From positions 1-5,133 of the forward strand of contig JAHJRZ010000044.1 of assembly GCA_018830605.1 (NCBI GenBank): DNA of 5,133 bases, written 5' to 3'. Shown piece after piece: positions 1 to 5,133 of the stretch (positions are counted from its first letter, which is position 1; every line of letters starts with the position of its first letter). Under the pieces are notes generated by a model. That model was not told the DNA's origin. It saw only the letters and a program-made list of their open reading frames with translations, and ran no database searches. The translations under genes and the position numbers were made by a program. The stretch is from Patescibacteria group bacterium (GTDB lineage: Bacteria; Patescibacteriota; UBA1384; JAHJRZ01).

Positions 1-1
1 A

Positions 2-130
2 TTCTCTTTAGGCAATTTAATTTTGAAAAATTATCAAGTCGTTATTTCCTCGACCGAGAAGAATTTGGCAAAAAAGATTAAAAATCAAGAGATAAAAATA
101 ACTCGGCTTAAAAATCCTGTTTATGTTTGA
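2..130 (+). CDS. C-terminal end of an unrecognised protein (5' truncated)
   Basis: An open frame enters from the left edge in frame 2 and ends at TGA 128-130, giving about 42 residues. The tail reads FSLGNLILKNYQ, then VVISSTEKNLAKKI, and ends ITRLKNPVYV. The alternating hydrophobic and lysine-rich pattern looks like the last strands and helix of a real globular protein. The frame is supported because its stop overlaps the next start by 8 bases (ATG 123, TGA 128-130), a typical coupled junction. The other two forward frames give less plausible sequence. I do not recognise the family; too little is present to assign a function. Confidence 0.55.
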   Translation, partial: FSLGNLILKNYQVVISSTEKNLAKKIKNQEIKITRLKNPVYV

Positions 131-410
131 ACTGATCAAGAGCTTAATCAAGAGGAAAGAACGAACCAATCCCGGCGTCTTGCTCTCAACGCAGGTCTGT
201 TATCAGGCCGAAGAAGCGATTGGAGAGTTAATTGTGGGCTCAAAAGGTAAGTTTAAGTCGGTCTCGTTTAAGGCCGGCCGGCTCAAAATCGCGGTTGGCG
301 ATTCTATCATCTTGCATCGGATTAAGATGAAGGAGGAGGAGATTATCAAACGAGTTAAGAAAAAAGTAAGGATCGGCCGTTTCCATATTTATTATGCGCC
401 TAATTCTTAA
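123..410 (+). CDS. Small DUF721 / DciA-like protein
   Basis: This 95-residue basic protein has the layout of a DUF721 domain. A helical N-terminal part (residues 1-35) leads into 'AIGELIVGSKGKFKSVSF' (32-49), then 'FKAGRLKIAVGDSIILHRIK' (49-68), the strand-turn-strand and following helix that mark this family. A helix rich in E and K (69-82) and a final strand 'IGRFHIYYAP' (84-93) complete it. DUF721 includes DciA, a bacterial loader of the replicative helicase. Short stand-alone members occur in small-genome bacteria, and their role there is not established. The start overlaps the upstream stop by 8 bases and has no Shine-Dalgarno sequence, so translation is probably coupled. It appears to belong to the upstream transcription unit rather than the sugar operon. 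The family call rests on pattern only; a helicase-loading function is not shown. Confidence 0.5.
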   Translation: MFELIKSLIKRKERTNPGVLLSTQVCYQAEEAIGELIVGSKGKFKSVSFKAGRLKIAVGDSIILHRIKMKEEEIIKRVKKKVRIGRFHIYYAPNS

Positions 411-426
411 TTTATTTTTGCCAAAG

Positions 427-455
427 TTGATTTGTTATTTGTTTTGTTTTATAAT
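427..455 (+). promoter_or_regulatory. Putative sigma70-type promoter of the glycan operon
   Basis: A -35-like TTGATT (427-432) is separated by exactly 17 bp from a perfect -10 TATAAT (450-455). Transcription would start near 461-464, leaving a leader of roughly 20 bases before the ATG at 485. It lies in the only intergenic gap of notable size in the window, at the boundary between the DUF721-like gene and the sugar genes. No operator-like inverted repeat is evident next to it. The region is AT-rich, so some promoter-like sequence is expected by chance, but the combined box match, spacing and position are good. Confidence 0.6.
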
Positions 456-484
456 CAAGACGCATTTAAATTTAAAGAATTAAG

Positions 485-862
485 ATGACGAGTCAAAACA
501 AGAATTTAGTCAATTTTTACCGCGAGAAGAGGCCCTGGGGTGATTTTTTAGAGTTTATCAAAAATCAGGAGGCAACGGTCAAGATCCTTGATGTCTTCCC
601 GGGTGAAGAGACCAGCTTGCAGTCTCATCAAAAAAGAGATGAGTTTTGGTATGTTATCCGCGGAGAAGCCAAAGTAATTGTCAACAGCAAAGAAAGAGCT
701 GTTAAAGCCGGAGATCATATTTATATCCCTAAAAAAGAGAAACACCGCCTTATTAATTACTCCCCCTCTCCGGTAGTGATCCTTGAGATTTCTTTTGGCG
801 AGTTTGCGGAGAATGATGAGAAAATCCTTGAAGATAAATATCATCGCAAGCGAGGTCTATGA
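485..862 (+). CDS. Stand-alone cupin, type II mannose-6-phosphate isomerase-like
   Basis: This 125-residue protein matches the C-terminal cupin domain of type II phosphomannose isomerase / mannose-1-phosphate guanylyltransferase (the ManC/AlgA type). Visible marks are 'KRPWGDFLEF' (15-24), the metal-binding strand pair 'SLQSHQKRDEFWYVIRGEAK' (44-63), 'KAGDHIYIPKKEKHRLIN' (74-91) and the closing 'EDKYHR' (116-121). Likely metal ligands by family analogy are H48, E53 and H87, perhaps with Q46. The family interconverts fructose-6-phosphate and mannose-6-phosphate in the cytosol. The guanylyltransferase domain of bifunctional ManC is absent and this length fits the cupin alone, so GDP-mannose would have to be made by another enzyme. 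It is the first gene behind the promoter at 427-455. Its start has no Shine-Dalgarno sequence, and its TGA overlaps the next ATG by 4 bases. Such small cupins can act on other sugar phosphates, so substrate is uncertain. Confidence 0.75.
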   Translation: MTSQNKNLVNFYREKRPWGDFLEFIKNQEATVKILDVFPGEETSLQSHQKRDEFWYVIRGEAKVIVNSKERAVKAGDHIYIPKKEKHRLINYSPSPVVILEISFGEFAENDEKILEDKYHRKRGL

Positions 863-2049
863 GTTATCAAAAAAAACTCGAAGCCAAAGAGAGGAGATTG
901 CGAGTGGTTTATGTTTCTTCTTATATTCCGCGGCAGTGCGGCATCGCCACTTTCACTAAAGATTTAACCAATGCCATTAATGAGCTCAACCCCGAATATT
1001 TGGCCGAGATTATTGCGGTGACTGATTCTTATCACAAAGATTATGACTATCCTTGGGAGGTAAAGTTTAGGATCAAACAAGAAGATTTCTCCACTTACAC
1101 TAGAGCCGCAGATTATATTAATCAGTCTTCGGCTGAAGTTGTGCACATTCAACATGAGTTTGGGCTTTATGGCGGCGAGCAGGGAGAGTATCTCATTCCT
1201 TTTATGAATTGCCTTCAGAAGCCGATTGCGGTTACGCTGCACACCGTTCTCGAACGGCCTAGCCAAAAAAATCTTGAAGTGGTCAAAAAAATGTCTGAAT
1301 TAGCTGATGTTTTTATTGTTATCAGCCGGATTGCGGCCGATCGCTTGGAAAAAATATATCAATTAAAAAACAACTGCAAGATTGTTGTTATTCCGCATGG
1401 TGTTTTTGATTTTCCTAAAGTTGACCCGAATAAATACAAAGGCAAAATTGGACTTAAGGGCAAGAAGATTTTGATGACTCACGGCTTGATTAACCCGGAT
1501 AAAGGGATTGAGGATGCGATCAAAGCCCTGCCTAAAATTGTCAAAAAATTCCCTGAAGTCGTCTATTTGGTTGTCGGCAAGACTCATCCCTTGATTATTA
1601 AACATCAAGGAGAGAAATACCGGCACGGTTTGGCTGAGTTGGCTAAAAAATTGAAGGTCAGCCGTCACCTCCAGTTTAAGAATCGTTTTATGGCTTTGGA
1701 GCGATTGGTCGATTATATTCAGGCAACTGATATTGATTTGACACTGCATCTTAAAAAAGATCAGATCTCAAGCGGAACCTTGGCTAAAGCGATCGGCGCG
1801 GGCAAGGTCTGTATCTCTACGCCTTATTATTATGCCCAAGAAGTTTTGGCTGGTGGCCGTGGTATTATTGTGCCAATGGAGGATCCAGATAGAGTAGCTA
1901 AAGAAGTGATTGACCTCTTCTCCCATCCCAAAAAAATGGGGGAGATTCGAGATAAAGCTTATGAATATGGCCGAAAGATGATTTGGAGTAATGTAGCTTT
2001 GAAGCACTTAGATCTTTTTTCTATACTTAAAAAGAAATCCAAAAATTAA
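859..2049 (+). CDS. GT4-type glycosyltransferase, 'RQCGIATF' family
   Basis: This 396-residue protein has two Rossmann-like halves of GT-B fold. The N-terminal half starts with 'VVYVSSYIPRQCGIATFTKD' (16-35) and holds 'VVHIQHEFGLYGGEQGEY' (94-111), 'VTLHTV' (125-130) and 'VFIVISRIAADRL' (151-163). The C-terminal half begins at 'KILMTHGLINPDKGIEDAI' (203-221) and contains 'DQISSGTLAKAIGAGKVCIS' (301-320), 'STPYYYAQEVL' (320-330) and 'GGRGIIVP' (332-339). There is no signal peptide or membrane segment, so it is cytosolic or peripheral. From memory, members of this family are often encoded beside, or fused to, an (alpha/alpha)6 protein like the next gene, and often near GH130 mannoside phosphorylases, which hints at mannose chemistry. 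The classical EX7E motif is not present: position 301 is D and 309 is A. Donor and acceptor are unknown. It starts in a 4-base overlap with the cupin; GAGG at 852-855 sits too close to the ATG to be a normal ribosome site. Confidence 0.85.
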   Translation: MSYQKKLEAKERRLRVVYVSSYIPRQCGIATFTKDLTNAINELNPEYLAEIIAVTDSYHKDYDYPWEVKFRIKQEDFSTYTRAADYINQSSAEVVHIQHEFGLYGGEQGEYLIPFMNCLQKPIAVTLHTVLERPSQKNLEVVKKMSELADVFIVISRIAADRLEKIYQLKNNCKIVVIPHGVFDFPKVDPNKYKGKIGLKGKKILMTHGLINPDKGIEDAIKALPKIVKKFPEVVYLVVGKTHPLIIKHQGEKYRHGLAELAKKLKVSRHLQFKNRFMALERLVDYIQATDIDLTLHLKKDQISSGTLAKAIGAGKVCISTPYYYAQEVLAGGRGIIVPMEDPDRVAKEVIDLFSHPKKMGEIRDKAYEYGRKMIWSNVALKHLDLFSILKKKSKN

Positions 2050-2051
2050 AA

Positions 2052-3086
2052 ATGAGACGACCTCAATTTATAAAAACTGATCATATTTTTTCAATGACGA
2101 GCCGAATTGGAATTTACCAATTTGCGAGCGGCACAACCCCGGATAAAAATTACGGTTATTCAATTGACGATCAGACCCGGGCCCTGATCTTGGCTCTATT
2201 TTTATACCATCAAAAAAATGAGAGACGCCATCTAAAATTAGCCCGCATTTATTTAAATTTTATAGAGAGAGCGCAGCTAAAAGACGGCCGTTTTCATAAT
2301 TTTGCTGACTTTAAGGGTCGTTTTATTGATCGGGTCGGTTCAGAGGATTGCTTCGGACGAACGATTTGGGCTTTGGGCGTCTGCCAGTGCTATGGCCCAA
2401 GAGATATCAAACAAAGAGCAGAAAAGATTTTTAAAAAGTCAAAATCAAAGATTAAAAAGCTTCGCTATATCAGATCTAAAGCTTATGCTTCTTTGGGGCT
2501 GATTGAGATTTTTAGAGAGAAAAAAGAATCAGAGATAAAAGAAGAATTAAAAAGAATAACCCAATATTTAATAAAGAAGTTTAAAGAAAGCAGTTCTTTA
2601 AATTGGAGTTTTTTTGAGGACAAATTAATTTATGCTAATGCGATTTTGCCTTTAGCTTTACTCTCTATATTTGAAGTGTCAGGGAATCAAGAAGAATTGA
2701 ATCCTGGTTTAAAATCTCTTGATTTTCTTAATCGCGTTTGCCGAATAAAGGGCTTCCCGGCCCCGATTGGTTTTGAGGGTTGGTATCCTCGAGGCCAAAA
2801 GAAGGCTCAATTCGGCCAACAGCCGATTGACGTTTGCGATATGGTTTTAGCGGCGATTAAAGCTTATGAGCTGACCGGAGAAAAGAAATATTCGCAAATG
2901 GCTAAAGATTGGTTTTCTTGGTTTTTGGGCAATAATATCTATCAATTGGAAATGTATGATCCAAAGACTGGAGGTTGTTTTGATGGAATATTCAAAACAG
3001 GGATTAATCCTAATCAAGGCGCGGAGAGTACAATCTGTTTTCATTTAGCCAATTTAGAGATATCAAATTTAAAAACCATAAAATGA
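2052..3086 (+). CDS. (alpha/alpha)6-barrel-type protein paired with the glycosyltransferase
   Basis: This 344-residue, almost wholly helical protein belongs to the family found downstream of, or fused to, RQCGIATF glycosyltransferases. The conserved blocks occur in order: 'YGYSIDDQTRALILALF' (34-50), 'DGRFHNFADF' (78-87), 'RVGSEDCFGRTIWALG' (94-109), 'NWSFFEDKLIYANAILPLAL' (184-203), 'FGQQPIDVCDMVLAAIKAYE' (254-273), 'MYDPKTGGCFDGI' (301-313) and 'NQGAESTICFHLA' (321-333). Repeated helix pairs and acidic/aromatic blocks resemble (alpha/alpha)6 toroid enzymes such as glycoside hydrolases and sugar epimerases. I know of no established activity for this family. D39, D40, E98, D99, E189, D190 and E325 are the obvious candidate catalytic residues. 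The middle (about 120-185) is lysine-rich and AT-rich, probably a variable surface region. No signal peptide is visible, so it likely acts in the cytosol with its partner. It starts 2 bases after the previous stop without a Shine-Dalgarno sequence, and its TGA overlaps the next ATG by 4 bases. Confidence 0.75.
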   Translation: MRRPQFIKTDHIFSMTSRIGIYQFASGTTPDKNYGYSIDDQTRALILALFLYHQKNERRHLKLARIYLNFIERAQLKDGRFHNFADFKGRFIDRVGSEDCFGRTIWALGVCQCYGPRDIKQRAEKIFKKSKSKIKKLRYIRSKAYASLGLIEIFREKKESEIKEELKRITQYLIKKFKESSSLNWSFFEDKLIYANAILPLALLSIFEVSGNQEELNPGLKSLDFLNRVCRIKGFPAPIGFEGWYPRGQKKAQFGQQPIDVCDMVLAAIKAYELTGEKKYSQMAKDWFSWFLGNNIYQLEMYDPKTGGCFDGIFKTGINPNQGAESTICFHLANLEISNLKTIK

Positions 3087-4111
3087 ACCGAGCTAAAAAA
3101 TCCCGCGAAGCGGGATCTGGCTTCGCCAGAGAGAAAGCACAAATTAAGATTCCGGTCAGGGCTGATCTGGCTGGCGGGACTTCGGATATCGCTTTTTATC
3201 TTGAAAAGTATAAGGTTGACCATGGTTCGGTGGTTAATATTTCTTTGCCCGTCGAAATTGGGATTGAGGTCAGCATTGTTGAGTCATCAAAAGAAATAAA
3301 GGTAATAATGCCGGATCTTGGTAATGTGGTTGAAGGCGATTTAGTCAAATTGCAGAATCAGGAGAAAGATAATGCCTGTCAGATTATCAGCCATTTCTTG
3401 CGATTTTTCGCTTTGGATTTTAGGGGGTTGAGAGTGAAGATCTCAAGCCAAGGCAAGATCCCGCCCGCTTCCGGGCTTGGGACTTCTTCTGCTATGGGAG
3501 TGGGTTTAGTCGAAGTTTTAGCCGATCTTTACGGCGTCTACGGCATCAACCCGGCAGAATTTACTTACTTAGTTGAGACTTCGATGGGATTACTCGGCGG
3601 CAAGCAGGATTATTATGCCGCTTGGCTCTCCGGATTAAATTATATGATTTTTCATGGTCCGCATAAAAGTTTGGTAAGTATTAAAGAATCTTTTCCCACA
3701 AATCATCAATTATACTGCTGGGTCTCGCAAAAAATGGTAATATATTATTGTGGAGAGTCCCGCTCTTCGGGCAAGATGAATCAGGAGTTTAAGGCAAAAA
3801 TTGCTCGTGACCCTTCAGTTTTTGCTGAGATCGCTAAATGCGCGGATAACGCTTTTAAGGCGATCCTCGTCAAAGATGAAAAAGCTTTATCTGGGGCGAT
3901 TAACCAAGATAGAGATCTGCATCTCGAATTATCCTCGCTTTATTACTCAAAGAAAATGCGCCAAATGGCCAGAGTTGGAGAGGAGCTCGGCTATGCTCAT
4001 CGGGGCTGCGGCGCCGGCGGAGGGGGTTGCTTGCTCTTTTGGGGTAAAGAGGAAGATCACCAGAAATTATTAAAGAGATTACATCCTCTTGGCGGGATAG
4101 AGATAAAATAA
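3083..4111 (+). CDS. GHMP-family sugar kinase, heptose-7-phosphate kinase (HddA)-like
   Basis: This 342-residue protein is a GHMP kinase. It shows the N-terminal motif 'RADLAGGTSDI' (26-36), 'HGSVVNISL' (47-55), the ATP-binding loop 'PPASGLGTSSAMGVG' (127-141), 'GGKQDYYAAW' (172-181, with D176 the likely catalytic base), 'GESRSSGKMN' (224-233) and the C-terminal glycine loop 'GCGAGGGGCLLFW' (308-320). This set fits the branch holding D-glycero-alpha-D-manno-heptose 7-phosphate 1-kinase and related sugar 1-kinases, which make sugar-1-phosphates for nucleotide-sugar synthesis. No heptose isomerase (GmhA) or nucleotidylyltransferase is in the window, so the substrate is open. Residues 1-20 are extra compared with usual members, which begin just before the 'RADL' block, and codons 6-17 coincide with the double hairpin at 3100-3130. 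No ATG, GTG or TTG lies between 3083 and the core, so 3083 is the best start; it is the ATGA overlap with the previous gene. Confidence 0.85.
   Translation: MNRAKKSREAGSGFAREKAQIKIPVRADLAGGTSDIAFYLEKYKVDHGSVVNISLPVEIGIEVSIVESSKEIKVIMPDLGNVVEGDLVKLQNQEKDNACQIISHFLRFFALDFRGLRVKISSQGKIPPASGLGTSSAMGVGLVEVLADLYGVYGINPAEFTYLVETSMGLLGGKQDYYAAWLSGLNYMIFHGPHKSLVSIKESFPTNHQLYCWVSQKMVIYYCGESRSSGKMNQEFKAKIARDPSVFAEIAKCADNAFKAILVKDEKALSGAINQDRDLHLELSSLYYSKKMRQMARVGEELGYAHRGCGAGGGGCLLFWGKEEDHQKLLKRLHPLGGIEIK
3100..3130 (+). repeat. Double-hairpin palindromic element inside the kinase gene
   Basis: Two perfect back-to-back hairpins share one base. The first has arms ATCCCGC (3100-3106) and GCGGGAT (3110-3116) around GAA. 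The second has arms TCTGGC (3116-3121) and GCCAGA (3125-3130) around TTC. The loop regions GCGAAGC (3105-3111) and GCTTCGC (3120-3126) are reverse complements of each other, so a third, competing stem of 7 bp with an 8-base loop is possible. GCGAAGC is known as an unusually stable DNA mini-hairpin. The element is open in all six frames and encodes roughly SREAGSGFAR in the kinase. It is GC-rich in an AT-rich neighbourhood. Only one copy is in the window, so its status as a dispersed repeat is inference. Confidence 0.6.
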
Positions 4112-4118
4112 TTTTTTT

Positions 4119-5133
4119 ATGAAGATTGGAATATTAGCTCCAGCTGCCTGGCGTCTTCCGCCCAGGAATTACGGCCCATGGGAATTGGTCGCTTATAATA
4201 TGGCCGAGGGGTTGGTCAAGCGGGGGCACGAGGTGACGGTTTTTGCCACTCAAGATTCTAAGATCAAAGCAAAATTGAGCGGTATCGTCCCCCATCCTTA
4301 TCGGGAGCATCCAGAGCAGATGCCAGAAGAGGTTTGGCAGGCACTGCATATTGGTTTCTTTTTTGAGAGGGCCGATCAATTTGATATTCTGCACAATCAC
4401 TATAATTTCCTCCCTTTGACTTATAGCCGATTAGTTAAACCTCCGCTCGTCACTACAATCCACGGTCTCACTTCAAAAAAAATCTTACCGGTCTTCCAGG
4501 AGTATAATAAGGATAATTATTATATCTCTATCTCTGATGCTGATCGAGACCCCTCATTAAAATATTTGGCCACAGTCTATAACGGGATTGATCTGTCTCA
4601 ATTTGAATTTAATCCAAAACCTAAAGATTATTTGGTTTTTTTGGGCAGGGTGGCGAGAGACAAGGGGACGGATTTGGCAATTTCGGTTGCTAAGAAGACC
4701 GGCCGCAAGCTTAAGATCGCCGCCATTATCCCGCCGGAAGAAAAAGAATATTGGCAAAAAGAGATTAAACCCTTGATTGATGGAAAGCAGATCCAGTATC
4801 TTGGCCCGGCTGATCCGAAAATGAGAAACGAGCTCTTAAAAGATGCTTTTGCTTCGCTTCATCTTATCAGGTTTGATGAGCCTTTTGGGTTGACTATGGT
4901 GGAGGCTATGGCCTGCGGTACGCCGGTTATTGCTAAGAATCGAGGATCTGTTCCTGAAATTGTCCTTGACGGCAAATCTGGTTATAAAGTGAGCAATCTT
5001 GAACAGGCGTCAGAGGCAGTGGGGAAGATCGCCAAGATCAAGAGAAGAGATTGCCGCCATTGGGTTGAAGAGAATTTTACTCTTGAAAAGATGGCGGAGA
5101 ATTATGAAAAAGTCTACCAAAAAATTTTAAATA
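4119..5133 (+). CDS. GT4 family glycosyltransferase (3' end cut by window)
   Basis: An open frame from ATG 4119 runs to the right edge without a stop, giving 338 residues. It is a GT-B fold GT4 enzyme. The N-terminal half has 'APAAWRLPPRNYGPWELVAY' (7-26), 'GLVKRGHEVTVFATQDS' (31-47), 'FDILHNHYNF' (88-97), 'VTTIHG' (111-116) and 'YYISISDADR' (134-143). The C-terminal half has 'TVYNGIDLSQF' (152-162), 'LVFLGRVARDKGTDLAI' (172-188, with R177 and K182 as likely donor-phosphate contacts) and a full EX7E motif in 'FDEPFGLTMVEAMACGTPVI' (252-271; E254 and E262). The last residues, 'ENFTLEKMAENYEKVYQKIL', are the usual final helix of the family, so only a few codons are probably missing. No signal peptide or membrane span is visible. 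It follows the kinase by 7 bases, a run of T with no Shine-Dalgarno sequence. It presumably adds another sugar in the same pathway; donor and acceptor are unknown. Confidence 0.88.
   Translation, partial: MKIGILAPAAWRLPPRNYGPWELVAYNMAEGLVKRGHEVTVFATQDSKIKAKLSGIVPHPYREHPEQMPEEVWQALHIGFFFERADQFDILHNHYNFLPLTYSRLVKPPLVTTIHGLTSKKILPVFQEYNKDNYYISISDADRDPSLKYLATVYNGIDLSQFEFNPKPKDYLVFLGRVARDKGTDLAISVAKKTGRKLKIAAIIPPEEKEYWQKEIKPLIDGKQIQYLGPADPKMRNELLKDAFASLHLIRFDEPFGLTMVEAMACGTPVIAKNRGSVPEIVLDGKSGYKVSNLEQASEAVGKIAKIKRRDCRHWVEENFTLEKMAENYEKVYQKILN

Noticed and set aside
272..279. GGCCGGCC palindrome
   Set aside because: It falls within the codons for the conserved 'KAGRL' part of the DUF721-like gene and is short; no sign of a regulatory role.
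548..844. Minus-strand open frame opposite the cupin gene
   Set aside because: It lies wholly inside a well-supported gene, and its translation has no recognisable domain; it is a shadow.
964..2007. Minus-strand open frames (964-1266, 1363-1749, 1768-2007) opposite the first glycosyltransferase
   Set aside because: All are antisense to a conserved coding sequence and show no family motifs.
3759..3771. CCCG/CGGG mini-inverted repeat in the kinase gene
   Set aside because: Only a 4-bp stem, and it encodes the conserved GESRSSG motif of the kinase family, so codons explain it. It is not a second copy of the 3100-3130 element.
4112..4118. Run of seven T before the last gene, as a possible terminator
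   Set aside because: No stem-loop precedes it; the upstream bases are the end of the kinase gene and form no stable hairpin.
4134..4400. Minus-strand open frames at 4134-4400 and 4557-4757, and a plus-strand frame at 4588-4776
   Set aside because: They overlap the second GT4 gene, which is conserved throughout in its own frame and is open to the window end.
1..5133. Recoded stop codon (UGA as glycine), CRISPR array, tRNA, rRNA or insertion sequence
   Set aside because: TGA ends several genes exactly at coupled junctions, and I saw no spaced repeats, cloverleaf-like sequence, transposase motifs or terminal inverted repeats.

Overview
The window reads as a compact bacterial gene cluster, with every gene on the + strand. 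It is moderately AT-rich, with lysine-rich proteins, very short intergenic gaps, ATGA start/stop overlaps and almost no Shine-Dalgarno sequences. TGA ends several genes (at 128-130, 860-862 and 3084-3086), so the ordinary bacterial code applies. These traits, plus a small DUF721-like protein, suggest an uncultured bacterium of the Candidate Phyla Radiation (Patescibacteria) type. That placement is inference; no taxonomic marker is present.

Left part (1-410): the 3' end of an unrecognised gene overlaps a 95-residue DUF721/DciA-like gene by 8 bases. A 74-base gap follows (411-484). It carries a convincing sigma70-type promoter, TTGATT - 17 bp - TATAAT, placed to give a leader of about 20 bases.

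Main part (485-5133): five genes form one apparent operon. In order they are a stand-alone cupin of the type II phosphomannose isomerase C-terminal kind, a GT4-type glycosyltransferase of the 'RQCGIATF' family, an (alpha/alpha)6-type protein that usually accompanies that family, a GHMP sugar kinase resembling D-glycero-D-manno-heptose 7-phosphate kinases, and a second GT4 glycosyltransferase that runs off the right edge without a stop codon. Junctions are a 4-base overlap, a 2-base gap, a 4-base overlap and a 7-base gap, so translational coupling is likely. Together the genes look like a module that makes a phosphorylated (manno- or heptose-like) sugar and assembles a glycan. The exact sugar and the final product cannot be read from this window.

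The most unusual signal is a 31-base double hairpin (3100-3130) inside the first 17 codons of the sugar kinase. It is open in all six frames, has two mutually exclusive folds, and looks like a palindromic element inserted in frame at the N terminus.
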